Of a stretch of DNA of 64,000 bases, positions 34,648 to 41,266 are shown one piece after another. The translations under genes and the position numbers were made by a program. Each line of letters begins with the position of its first letter. The first letter of the stretch is position 1. The notes under the pieces are model-generated. The model did no database searches and was not told the DNA's origin. It saw nothing but the letters and a program-made list of their open reading frames with translations. This DNA is from Conexibacter woesei DSM 14684 (GTDB lineage: Bacteria; Actinomycetota; Thermoleophilia; Solirubrobacterales; Solirubrobacteraceae): contig NC_013739.1 in NCBI RefSeq assembly GCF_000025265.1, positions 5,380,001-5,444,000 of the forward strand. The letters are read 5' to 3'.

Positions 34648-35085
34648 GTGCCCTCTGACGCACAAGTTCCGGAAGTGACCTCTCCGGGCCGTTCGCGCAA
34701 CATGGCGGCTATTCGGCGCCGAGATACAGCAATCGAGCGCCGGGTCCGTTCGCGGCTTCATGCAGCTGGCCTGCGTTTTCGAGTGGACCTGCCGATCCGT
34801 CTGGAGGGGATCCGGCCAATCCGTCCGGACATCGTTTTCACAAAACGGCGGATCGCAGTGTTCTGCGACGGCTGCTTCTGGCATGGCTGTCCTGAACACG
34901 GCAGCCGGCCCAGGATTCGCAACGGCCAATACTGGACGCCAAAGATCGCCGGAAATCAAGAACGCGACGCGCGGCACAAGAGTGCGCTGGAGGCCGCGGG
35001 TTGGACGGTGCTGCGGTTCTGGGAGCACGAGGACCCAGACCTGATTGCCGCACGCATCGCTGACGCAGTTCGAATTGCTTCCTGA
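34648..35085 (+). CDS. vsr: Very short patch repair (Vsr) endonuclease
   Basis: 145 residues. The Vsr signature is complete: SPGRSRNMAAIRRRDT at the N-terminus, then RPDIVFTKRRIAVFCDGCFWHGCPEH with catalytic Asp, the zinc-site Cys/His residues, YWTPKI with the wedge aromatic residues, and NQERD...LEAAGWTVLRFWEHE. It nicks beside T:G mismatches that arise when 5-methylcytosine deaminates, protecting the methyltransferase sites from C-to-T mutation. I start at GTG 34648 so that the conserved SRNM segment is included; an ATG at 34702 would cut it off. It lies 58 bases after the methyltransferase and points toward the endonuclease gene. Confidence 0.93.
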   Translation: MPSDAQVPEVTSPGRSRNMAAIRRRDTAIERRVRSRLHAAGLRFRVDLPIRLEGIRPIRPDIVFTKRRIAVFCDGCFWHGCPEHGSRPRIRNGQYWTPKIAGNQERDARHKSALEAAGWTVLRFWEHEDPDLIAARIADAVRIAS

Positions 35086-35092
35086 GCCGACT

Positions 35093-35112
35093 GCACGGCT
35101 GCTCAACCGTGC
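35093..35112. terminator. Hairpin between convergent vsr and endonuclease genes
   Basis: GCACGG (35093-35098) and CCGTGC (35107-35112) pair around an 8-base loop in the 27-base gap between the two stop codons. It can act in both directions. The stem is short, so its strength is uncertain. Confidence 0.5.
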
Positions 35113-36180
35113 TCAGCCACCGCTGCTGATGTCTCGCAGGAATGCGTCAAGGCCGATGATGCGCTGCTCGGCAAGCAGCTCCTGCAGCCGCGCGGGATTT
35201 CTGCCGAGTCTGGCTCCGTCGCCGAACCTGTGCACTACCCCGAGCGCAGCGGGGCAGATGTGGACGACCTTGTCGAACAGCAGACTGTTGTTCTGTGTAT
35301 TCGTCGCATTTGTCACCAGCCGTGCAGGGTCGAACTCGTTGGTGATCCACACGTACTCGAAGGGATCGCGCCAGTCATTCATCTGGTTGTACGTCTGGAA
35401 GTCCGTAGCCATCTGCTTCTCCCGGTCGGCACGCACGGACCACTTCGCAGAGATCATGATGCGTCGTCTCTCGCCATCTCCCACCCAGAGATCTACCTTC
35501 TCGACCTTGTCGCCGTCCCGAGTCGGACGAAACCCAGGGATAGTCTCAAGGACCGTCTGTGCCCCGTGGTGCTCCGGAGGAGCAGGCAGTCGCCGTATCA
35601 CACCGTCAAGCACGTCCTCGAAGCCACGACCGAGGAGGTTGGCGCGCTTGTTCTCTGAGCTCATATGCGCGTAGACCTTCCGCAGCACGCTGTTGATGCC
35701 GTCCTCGTCGAGTCGTTCAGAAGGACTAAGTGACATCAGTGGCTCGACGATTTCGCGCAGCCGGGGATCATCACCCGGCACTGGCATCTTCTTCCGGTTC
35801 CCAGCGAAGAGGCTTTCCTGGACTCCGAGTGCGTTAGCGATCATCTCGTCGGCCTCTGCCTCAGTGACCGCGCCTACTACCTGCCGGAACATCCAGTCGA
35901 CGTGATCCTTGAGATCCATCGGTGCGATCCCAAGCTGGTCGGAGACCCATTCGTGAAACTCAAGACTGCGCGGATACCAGGGCTTGCCAGGCTGGGACTT
36001 GTCCGACTCGTAACAATGTGCAATGCCCGTTCGCGTGTCGATCCACAGCAGCAGGCGGTAAACGTCCTTCCATGCGTTCGCTGGATCGATAGTTCTAAGA
36101 CCAAGGAACTGATTGACAAGACGCACCCGGTTCGGCTGACCGAACGGACCTTGCGAAGTGTTGCTGTTGGACCTCGCCAT
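35113..36180 (-). CDS. Putative type II restriction endonuclease (PD-(D/E)XK-like)
   Basis: 355 residues, no family recognised with certainty. Around residues 235-265 it has KVEKVDLWVGDG followed by RRRIMISAKWSVRADR: an Asp, then a strand ending in S-A-K, which fits the D...(D/E/S)xK catalytic core of many restriction enzymes with a replaced acidic residue. YVWITNEFDPARLV and NNSLLFDKVVHI follow. The ATG at 36180 begins MARSNSNTSQGPFGQP. It is convergent with the methyltransferase-vsr pair, and all three share lower GC. Assignment as the cognate endonuclease rests on context plus the K-containing core. Codon use differs from the surrounding catabolic genes, a sign of transfer. Confidence 0.75.
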   Translation of the reverse strand: MARSNSNTSQGPFGQPNRVRLVNQFLGLRTIDPANAWKDVYRLLLWIDTRTGIAHCYESDKSQPGKPWYPRSLEFHEWVSDQLGIAPMDLKDHVDWMFRQVVGAVTEAEADEMIANALGVQESLFAGNRKKMPVPGDDPRLREIVEPLMSLSPSERLDEDGINSVLRKVYAHMSSENKRANLLGRGFEDVLDGVIRRLPAPPEHHGAQTVLETIPGFRPTRDGDKVEKVDLWVGDGERRRIMISAKWSVRADREKQMATDFQTYNQMNDWRDPFEYVWITNEFDPARLVTNATNTQNNSLLFDKVVHICPAALGVVHRFGDGARLGRNPARLQELLAEQRIIGLDAFLRDISSGG

Positions 36181-36242
36181 ATCTACGAAGTATTCCGGAA
36201 ACGGCGGCGGTCCTGGCGCATTGGCAACTGGACAGGGGCGCT

Positions 36243-36400
36243 GCAAGCGCGGTCGTGCCGTCCATCACGTTGCCCGGCGCGTGCGCGAAGCGGTGCTGGA
36301 TCATCATCCCGGCGCCGTCGGCGAACGACGAGCCCTCGATCCGGTACGCCGAGGTGCCCGCGCGCCAGAGGAAGCCGTCGGGAAAGCGGTCGGTCGACAC
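36243..36400 (-). pseudogene. Truncated GH1 beta-glucosidase (N-terminal fragment)
   Basis: On the minus strand, from a GTG at 36400, the sequence reads TDRFPDGFLWRAGTSAYRIEG and then FADGAGMMIQHRFAHAPGNVMDG. This is the N-terminal segment of family GH1 beta-glucosidases (F-P-x-G-F-L-W-G-x-A-T-S-A-Y-Q-x-E-G). Homology ends near 36243 and the frame continues into unrelated sequence before a stop at 36095. The usual Gly after Trp is Arg and Gln is Arg. About 50 of some 450 residues remain and no other GH1 piece is seen in the window. The break coincides with the edge of the restriction-modification island, which presumably replaced or deleted the rest. Confidence 0.75.
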
Positions 36401-36424
36401 ATACTGTCCCTCGCCGCCTCAGGA

Positions 36425-36439
36425 TTTCAAACTATGAAT
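36425..36439. promoter_or_regulatory. Operator TTTCA-AACTA-TGAAT upstream of the SDR gene
   Basis: One mismatch to the perfect TTTCA-N5-TGAAA repeat. It lies 66 bases before the GTG at 36506, a usual place for a repressor or activator site. Proposed IclR site. Confidence 0.6.
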
Positions 36440-36505
36440 ACCTCTAGCAGCAATTGAAGTGATAGCATGCCGCCGCCAGCCGCGTCAACGAGAAGGAGCC
36501 GGATC

Positions 36506-37294
36506 GTGAGCATCGCAGCGGATCGCAAGGCCCTGGTCACCGGCGGCGCGGCCGGCTTCGGGCTCGACGTCGCCCGCGCGCTGCGCGCGGCCGGTGCGCG
36601 CGTGGCGATCCTCGACGTCGACGCCGCGCGACTGGAACGGGCAGCCGCCGAGCTGGGCGGCGAGACCGTCGCCGTCCGTGCCGACGTGCGCTCCCCCGCC
36701 GAGGTCGGCGTCGCGGTCGCGGAGGTCGCCGAGCGGCTCGGCGGGCTCGACACGCTCGTCAACTCGGCCGGCGTGATCCACGTCAAGCCGCTCGCCGACG
36801 TGACCGAGCGGGACTGGGACCTGACGCTCGACGTCAACCTCAAGGGGACGTTCCTCGTCTGCCAGGCGGCCGCGCCGCTGCTGCGCTCGAGCGGGCGCGG
36901 GCGGATCGTCTCGATCTCCTCCGACGCCGGCCGCCGCGGCGCGGCGCAGCTGCTCGCCTACACCGCCTCGAAGTTCGGCGTCGTCGGCCTGACCGAGTCG
37001 CTCGCCGCCGAGCTGGCGGCCGACCAGGTGACGGTCAACTGCGTCTGCCCGGTCGGCTGCCCGACGACCGAGATGGGGAAGGACCTGCTCGACTGGAAGA
37101 TGAGCGCGAGCGGCAGGACGAGCGACGAGGTGAAGGCTTCCGCCGCGCGGACGAACCTCGTCGGCCGCAACCTGACCGAGCACGACGTCACCGCCGCGAT
37201 CATGCACTTCGTCTCCGACGGCGCGTCGTTCCTGACCGGCGTCTCGCTCGACGTCGACGGCGGCGCCCGGCTCGGCTCGATCCCCGGCGTCTAG
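36506..37294 (+). CDS. Short-chain dehydrogenase/reductase (SDR)
   Basis: 262 residues, classical SDR: VTGGAAGFG (TGxxxGxG), LDVD after strand 2 (Asp, suggests NAD), NSAGVIHV, catalytic Ser in SISSDAG and YTASK (Tyr/Lys), VCPVGCPTTEMGKDLL and the C-terminal SLDVDGGARLG. The GTG at 36506 follows AAGGAG at seven bases and is preferred to an upstream in-frame ATG at 36467 with no ribosome site. The extended loop after CPVGCPTTEMG is common in 2,3-dihydroxy-acid/sugar-alcohol dehydrogenases. Likely part of the IclR-controlled catabolic set because its promoter has the shared operator. Convergent with the IclR gene. Confidence 0.9.
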   Translation: MSIAADRKALVTGGAAGFGLDVARALRAAGARVAILDVDAARLERAAAELGGETVAVRADVRSPAEVGVAVAEVAERLGGLDTLVNSAGVIHVKPLADVTERDWDLTLDVNLKGTFLVCQAAAPLLRSSGRGRIVSISSDAGRRGAAQLLAYTASKFGVVGLTESLAAELAADQVTVNCVCPVGCPTTEMGKDLLDWKMSASGRTSDEVKASAARTNLVGRNLTEHDVTAAIMHFVSDGASFLTGVSLDVDGGARLGSIPGV

Positions 37295-37303
37295 CCGACG
37301 GGG

Positions 37304-37325
37304 CGGCGCGGCCTACGCCGCGCCG
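37304..37325. terminator. Bidirectional hairpin between SDR and IclR genes
   Basis: CGGCGCGGC (37304-37312), loop CTAC, GCCGCGCCG (37317-37325). The right arm lies within the last codons of the IclR gene, whose stop is at 37313. It can end transcripts from both sides. Confidence 0.6.
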
Positions 37326-38068
37326 ACGCCGGCGATCACGTCGAGCAGCGTGTCGGTCAGCGCTCTGCGCTGCTTCTTGAAGCGCTCGGTCGGGACCGTC
37401 ACACCGTAGGCGGCGACGATCCGCCCGTCCTTCAGCAGCGGCGCGCCGATGCAGGAGACGCCGAGCGCGTACTCCTCCTGGTCGTACGCGTAGCCGCGCC
37501 TGCGGATCCGCGCCAGCTCTCTGTCGAGCGCGTCCGGGTCGGTGATCGACGCCGGCGTGCACGCCGCCAGCGGGTGGTCGCGCAGGTAGCCCTGACGCAC
37601 CTCCGGCGCCGCCCACGCGAGCAGCACCTTGCCGTTGGCGCGCGCGTGCCCGTTCTCGTACGGGCCGCTGCCGACCTCCGCGACGCGCACGATGTGGCTG
37701 CTCTCGACCGACGCCAGCACGCGGATGTCGTGCTCGCCCCAGTCGGCCAGGTAGACCGTCTCGCCCGTGCGGTCGGCCAGCTCGCGCAGCGCCGTCAGCA
37801 GCTGCTCGGAGACCGAGCGGCCGCGCAGGTACGCCTGCGCGAGGATCGCCGTGCTCGGCCCGAGCACGTAGCGGCGATGGACGTCCTTCGCCAGCAGCCC
37901 CTGGTCGACGAGCGTGTTGACGAGGTGGTAGCACGTCGGCAGCGCGAGGCCCTGCGCCTCGGCGATCTCCTTCGCGTTGGCGCCGTGCGGCTGCTCGGCG
38001 ACCCACAGCAGCAGCTGCGAGGCGCGCGCGACCGACTGGATCCGCGTGCCTGTCTCGACCGTGTTCAT
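37313..38068 (-). CDS. IclR-family transcriptional regulator
   Basis: 251 residues. N-terminal winged helix (about 8-70): IQSVARASQLLLWVAEQPHGANAKEIAEAQGLALPTCYHLVNTLVDQGLL; then the effector domain with LYLADWGEHDIRVLASV, GKVLLAWAAPEVRQGYL and EEYALGVSCIGAPLL, typical of IclR proteins that bind aromatic or sugar-acid effectors through a GAF-like pocket. The ATG at 38068 lies inside a TTTCA-type inverted repeat, suggesting autoregulation. It is the last gene of the E1alpha-E1beta-enolase-superfamily unit, 11 bases after the previous stop. Similar repeats stand before four other promoters nearby, so it is probably the local regulator of the catabolic region. Confidence 0.92.
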   Translation of the reverse strand: MNTVETGTRIQSVARASQLLLWVAEQPHGANAKEIAEAQGLALPTCYHLVNTLVDQGLLAKDVHRRYVLGPSTAILAQAYLRGRSVSEQLLTALRELADRTGETVYLADWGEHDIRVLASVESSHIVRVAEVGSGPYENGHARANGKVLLAWAAPEVRQGYLRDHPLAACTPASITDPDALDRELARIRRRGYAYDQEEYALGVSCIGAPLLKDGRIVAAYGVTVPTERFKKQRRALTDTLLDVIAGVGAA

Positions 38069-38077
38069 ATGGTGAAA
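38063..38077. promoter_or_regulatory. Operator TTTCA-CCATA-TGAAC (minus strand) overlapping the IclR start codon
   Basis: Read on the minus strand the site is TTTCACCATATGAAC, one mismatch from TTTCA-N5-TGAAA. The ATG of the IclR gene (38068) is part of it. Binding here would let the regulator dampen its own translation-coupled or internal promoter. Confidence 0.6.
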
Positions 38078-38079
38078 CT

Positions 38080-39213
38080 CTATCTCAGAGCGAAGCGGTC
38101 GAGCGCCCGCTCGTCGACCGTGACGCCGAGTCCGGGCGCCGCTCGCAACGCCAGCAGCCCGTCGCGCTGCACCCACGGATCCTCGATCACGTCGTGCTGC
38201 ATCGGCGACTCGTGCGGCTTGAAGTCGAGCGTGTCGCCGTGCTCGGAGAGCGCCAGCACGTGCAGGCTGGCCGCCGTGTTCAGCGCGCTGCTCCAGCTGT
38301 GCATGCTGTATCTGAGCCCCGCCGCCTCGACCATCCGCACCACCTCGCGGCAGCCGGTCAGCCCGAGGCAGCGCCCCGGGTCCAGCTGCACGACGTCGAC
38401 GCCGCCGCAGGAGAGCACGTGACGGTAGGTCTCCGGGCTCCACTCGTCCTCGCCGGTGCCGACTGGCGTCGTCGTCGCCGCGCGCAGGCGGCGGTGGTGG
38501 TCGAGGTCGGCCGGGTGCAGCGGCTGCTCGACCCAGCGCAGGTCGAACCGCTCCCACTCGCGCAGCCGCCGCTGTGCCGTCGCGAGGTCCCAGACGCGCT
38601 GCGCGCCCGGCACGTCGACGACGAGCGACAGCTCGTCGCCGATGACCGCGCGCACCTCGGTCAGGTAGCGCAGGTCGCGCGTGCGGTCCTCCCCGAAGAC
38701 GGAGTCGAGCGTCATCCCCCAGCCGGCCTTGACGATCCGGTACCCCTGCTCGCGCATCCAGGCGAACTCGGCCAGCGTCCAGTCGAGGTCGTCCATGTCG
38801 AAGATGATCGACCCCATCGCCGGGATCTCGTCCTTGAGCCGCCCGCCGAGCAGCGTCACGACCTGCTGGCCGAGCAGCTTTCCCTTGAGGTCCCACAGCG
38901 CCATGTCGATCGCGCTGATCGCGAACGCGGCGATCCCCTCGACGCCGAACCAGTAGGCGTGCCGACACATCGCGTGCCAGTGCGCCTCGACGTTCGTCGC
39001 GTCGCCGCCGAGCAGCAGCGGCGCGAACGCGTCGTGCACGAGCGTCCGCGTCGCGCGCGTCGCCGCGGGCACCTGCGAGATCGCCTCGCCCCAGCCGACC
39101 ACGCCGTCCGCCGTCTCGATCCGCACGAGCGTGACGCAGCGCTCCGCGCCGCGGTAGTGCGGCTCGGCGTAGACGAGCGGAAACGCCTCGATCCTCGCGA
39201 TCACGTGCTCCAT
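38080..39213 (-). CDS. Mandelate racemase/muconate lactonizing enzyme-like protein (enolase superfamily)
   Basis: 377 residues. N-terminal capping domain (VIARIEAFPLVYAEPHYRG, VVGWGEAISQ) and a C-terminal modified TIM barrel. GYRIVKAGWG holds the Lys of the second strand; metal ligands are expected at VVDVPGAQ (Asp), RWVEQPL (Glu) and GTGEDEWS (Glu/Asp); SMHSWSSALN carries the His of the C-terminal strand. The KxG rather than KxK and His pattern places it among sugar-acid dehydratases or racemases rather than muconate cycloisomerases, but the substrate is open. ATG at 39213 overlaps the E1beta stop (TGATG). Cytoplasmic, Mg2+-dependent. Probably dehydrates an aldonic or related acid to a 2-keto-3-deoxy acid (inference). 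Confidence 0.87.
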   Translation of the reverse strand: MEHVIARIEAFPLVYAEPHYRGAERCVTLVRIETADGVVGWGEAISQVPAATRATRTLVHDAFAPLLLGGDATNVEAHWHAMCRHAYWFGVEGIAAFAISAIDMALWDLKGKLLGQQVVTLLGGRLKDEIPAMGSIIFDMDDLDWTLAEFAWMREQGYRIVKAGWGMTLDSVFGEDRTRDLRYLTEVRAVIGDELSLVVDVPGAQRVWDLATAQRRLREWERFDLRWVEQPLHPADLDHHRRLRAATTTPVGTGEDEWSPETYRHVLSCGGVDVVQLDPGRCLGLTGCREVVRMVEAAGLRYSMHSWSSALNTAASLHVLALSEHGDTLDFKPHESPMQHDVIEDPWVQRDGLLALRAAPGLGVTVDERALDRFALR

Positions 39214-40190
39214 CAGGCTCCGAGCAGGCTACGGATCTCGCCGGCGATGTGTCTCTCGCTCGGCAGCCATGCGTCCTCCAGCGGCCCGGCGTACGGGACT
39301 GGTGTGTCGGGACCGCTGACGAGTACCGGCGCGGCGTCCAGCGACTCGAAGCGCTCGGCGACGACGCCGGCGACGACGGTCGCGCCCCAGCTGCCGCCGA
39401 GCGGCGACTCCTGCACGACGACGAGGCGGCCGGTCTTGTCGACGCTGGCGCCGATCGTGTCGAGGTCGAGCGGCAGGACCGTGCGCGGGTCGATCAGCTC
39501 CAGCTCGATCCCCTCGGCGGCCAGCTCCTCCGCGACGCGCTCGGCGCGCTGGCGCATCAGCTGCGTCGCGACGACCGTCGCGCTCGTGCCGCTGCGGATC
39601 ACGCCCGCTCTGCCGATCTCGATCGCCTCGCCGGCCGGCCCCAGCTCGCCCTTGACGTTGTACATGCCCTTGTGCTCGAAGAAGAGCACCGGGTCCTCGT
39701 CGCGCACCGCGGCCATGAACAGCCCGTACGCGTCGGCCGGCGACCCCGGCACGACGACCTTCAGCCCCGGGCAGTTGAGGAACCAGTTCTCGACCGTCTG
39801 GGAGTGCTGGGAGGCGAAGCCGCCGCCGGCGCCGTTGGAGAGGCGCAGCGTGACGGGCAGCGTCACCTGGCCGCCCGTCATGTAGCGGTACTTCGCGAGC
39901 TGGTTGGCGATCTGGTCGAAGCAGACGGCGGCGAAGTCGGCGAACATCAGCTCGGCGACCGGGCGCCGGCCCTTCAGCGCCGCGCCGATCGCCGCGCCGA
40001 CGATCGCCTGCTCGGAGATCGGCGTGTCGAGCACGCGCTCGGGGCCGAAGCGCTCGAACAGCCTGTCGGTGACCTTGAACGCGCCACCGGCCGCGGCGAT
40101 GTCCTCGCCCAGCAGCACGACGCGGTCGTTCTCGGCGAGCGCGTCCTCCTGCGCGCGCCGGATCGCCTCCTTGTACGTGACCTGGCTCAT
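39213..40190 (-). CDS. 2-oxoacid dehydrogenase E1 component, beta subunit (transketolase-like C-terminal type)
   Basis: 325 residues: TYKEAIRRAQEDALAENDRVVLLGEDIA, RVLDTPISEQAIVGAAIGAALKGRRPVAELMFADF, SQHSQTVENWFLNCPGLKVVVPGSPADAYGL, DPVLFFEHKGMY and the transketolase C-domain DKTGRLVVVQESPLGGSW. It matches pyruvate/branched-chain/acetoin dehydrogenase E1 beta subunits. ATG at 40190 overlaps the E1alpha stop by ATGA. Works with E1alpha upstream as an alpha2beta2 ThDP enzyme that decarboxylates a 2-oxoacid and passes the acyl group to a lipoyl E2. No E2 or E3 gene is in this unit. Confidence 0.93.
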   Translation of the reverse strand: MSQVTYKEAIRRAQEDALAENDRVVLLGEDIAAAGGAFKVTDRLFERFGPERVLDTPISEQAIVGAAIGAALKGRRPVAELMFADFAAVCFDQIANQLAKYRYMTGGQVTLPVTLRLSNGAGGGFASQHSQTVENWFLNCPGLKVVVPGSPADAYGLFMAAVRDEDPVLFFEHKGMYNVKGELGPAGEAIEIGRAGVIRSGTSATVVATQLMRQRAERVAEELAAEGIELELIDPRTVLPLDLDTIGASVDKTGRLVVVQESPLGGSWGATVVAGVVAERFESLDAAPVLVSGPDTPVPYAGPLEDAWLPSERHIAGEIRSLLGA

Positions 40191-41137
40191 GCGTAGACGT
40201 CCTCGTAGATCAGCTCCAGGCCGGGCGCGGGCGCGGCGAGCGCCGCCGCGTACGCCGTCGCGACGGCCTCCTCCGCGTCGGCGCGCGCCTGCGTGACGGC
40301 GCCGTCCGCGACGCCGCGCTCGCGCAGCAGCGCCTCCAGCCGCGGGATCGGGTCCAGCTCCAGCCACCGCTCCAGCTCGCCCTCCGGCCGGTATCTCGCC
40401 GGGTCGGTGCGCGAGTGGCCGCGGTGGCGGTAGGTCAGGCCCTCGACGAACGTCGGCCCCTCGCCGGAGCGGGCGCGCCGGACGGCCTCGGAGACGACCG
40501 CGTGGACGGCGACGACGTCGTTGCCGTCGACGCGCACGCCCGGCATCCCGTAGCCGGCCGCGCGCGCGGCCAGCTCCTCGACCGGCGTCGTCGTGGCGAG
40601 CGGCGAGTACTCGCCGTAGAGGTTGTTCTCGCAGAAGAAGATCACCGGCAGCTTCCAGATCCCGGCGAGGTTCATCGCCTCGTGGACCGCGCCGATGTTC
40701 ATGCTGCCGTCGCCGAAGAAGCAGAGGCTGACGGCCTCGCTTCTGTCGAGCTTGGCGGCGAGGGCGAGGCCGGTCGCGATCGGCAGGTGCGCGCCGACGA
40801 TCGCGAACGAGCCGTAGGCGCCGACGCCGACGTCGGTCAGGTGCATCGAGCCGCCCTTGCCGCGACAGAGGCCCGTCTCGCGGCCGAGGATCTCGGCGAA
40901 CGTCCCCTCCAGCGGCGCGCCCATCGCCAGCACGGCGCCGTGGCCGCGGTAGGTGCAGACCATCGAGTCGCCCTCGCGCAGCGCGCCGCAGGCGCCGACG
41001 ACGCACGCCTCCTGGCCGTTGCAGAGGTGCGTCGAGCCGCGTACGAGGTTCTTCGTGAACGCGCGCTGGATCTCGTCCTCGAAGCCGCGGATCTCGATCA
41101 TCCGCCGCAGCATCCCGAGCAGCTCGGCGTCGGTCAT
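40187..41137 (-). CDS. 2-oxoacid dehydrogenase E1 component, alpha subunit
   Basis: 316 residues from the ATG at 41137 (MTDAELLGMLRRMIEIRGFED). ThDP/Mg motif: FFGDGSMNIG...FFCENN. Other family blocks: GQEACVVGACGALREGD, YRGHGAVLAMG, GRETGLCRGKGGSMHLTD, TYRHRGHSRTDPARYR (phosphorylation-loop region of the E1alpha family). An in-frame ATG at 41158 would add seven residues and lies in the operator; I prefer 41137, though the SD-like GGGGCGG near it is weak. First gene of the IclR unit; divergent from the acyl-CoA dehydrogenase with two operators in between. Confidence 0.9.
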   Translation of the reverse strand: MTDAELLGMLRRMIEIRGFEDEIQRAFTKNLVRGSTHLCNGQEACVVGACGALREGDSMVCTYRGHGAVLAMGAPLEGTFAEILGRETGLCRGKGGSMHLTDVGVGAYGSFAIVGAHLPIATGLALAAKLDRSEAVSLCFFGDGSMNIGAVHEAMNLAGIWKLPVIFFCENNLYGEYSPLATTTPVEELAARAAGYGMPGVRVDGNDVVAVHAVVSEAVRRARSGEGPTFVEGLTYRHRGHSRTDPARYRPEGELERWLELDPIPRLEALLRERGVADGAVTQARADAEEAVATAYAAALAAPAPGLELIYEDVYA

Positions 41138-41152
41138 GCGCACCGCCCCGTC

Positions 41153-41167
41153 TTTCATATCGTGAAA
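41153..41167. promoter_or_regulatory. Operator TTTCA-TATCG-TGAAA before E1alpha
   Basis: Perfect copy of the 15-base inverted repeat, 16 bases before the E1alpha start at 41137. With the copy at 41235 it gives two sites in one divergent promoter region, 82 bases centre to centre. Confidence 0.72.
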
Positions 41168-41234
41168 ATCTCCATAGCCAGTTGAAAACAGCCTGGCATG
41201 ACCCGCGCCCGCCTGTCAAGATGCTGCGAACACA

Positions 41235-41249
41235 TTTCAAAGTCTGAAA
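41235..41249. promoter_or_regulatory. Operator TTTCA-AAGTC-TGAAA before the acyl-CoA dehydrogenase gene
   Basis: Perfect copy of the inverted repeat, 17 bases before the ATG at 41267. The distance to the start is almost the same as for the copy before the TIM-barrel gene (17 bases from 31414 to 31432), which points to the same mode of repression. Confidence 0.72.
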
Positions 41250-41266
41250 GTGATTCGGAGCTGACG

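Larger units (their letters stand above)
36181..36505. other. Right flank of the island: GH1 remnant and SDR promoter
   Basis: 325 bases without an intact gene. From about 36243 to 36400 the minus strand holds the N-terminal end of a beta-glucosidase gene (separate entry). From 36400 on comes the upstream region of the SDR gene, with the TTTCA-N5-TGAAT operator at 36425-36439. The composition changes back to high GC between about 36220 and 36260, which should mark the island edge. Confidence 0.65.
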
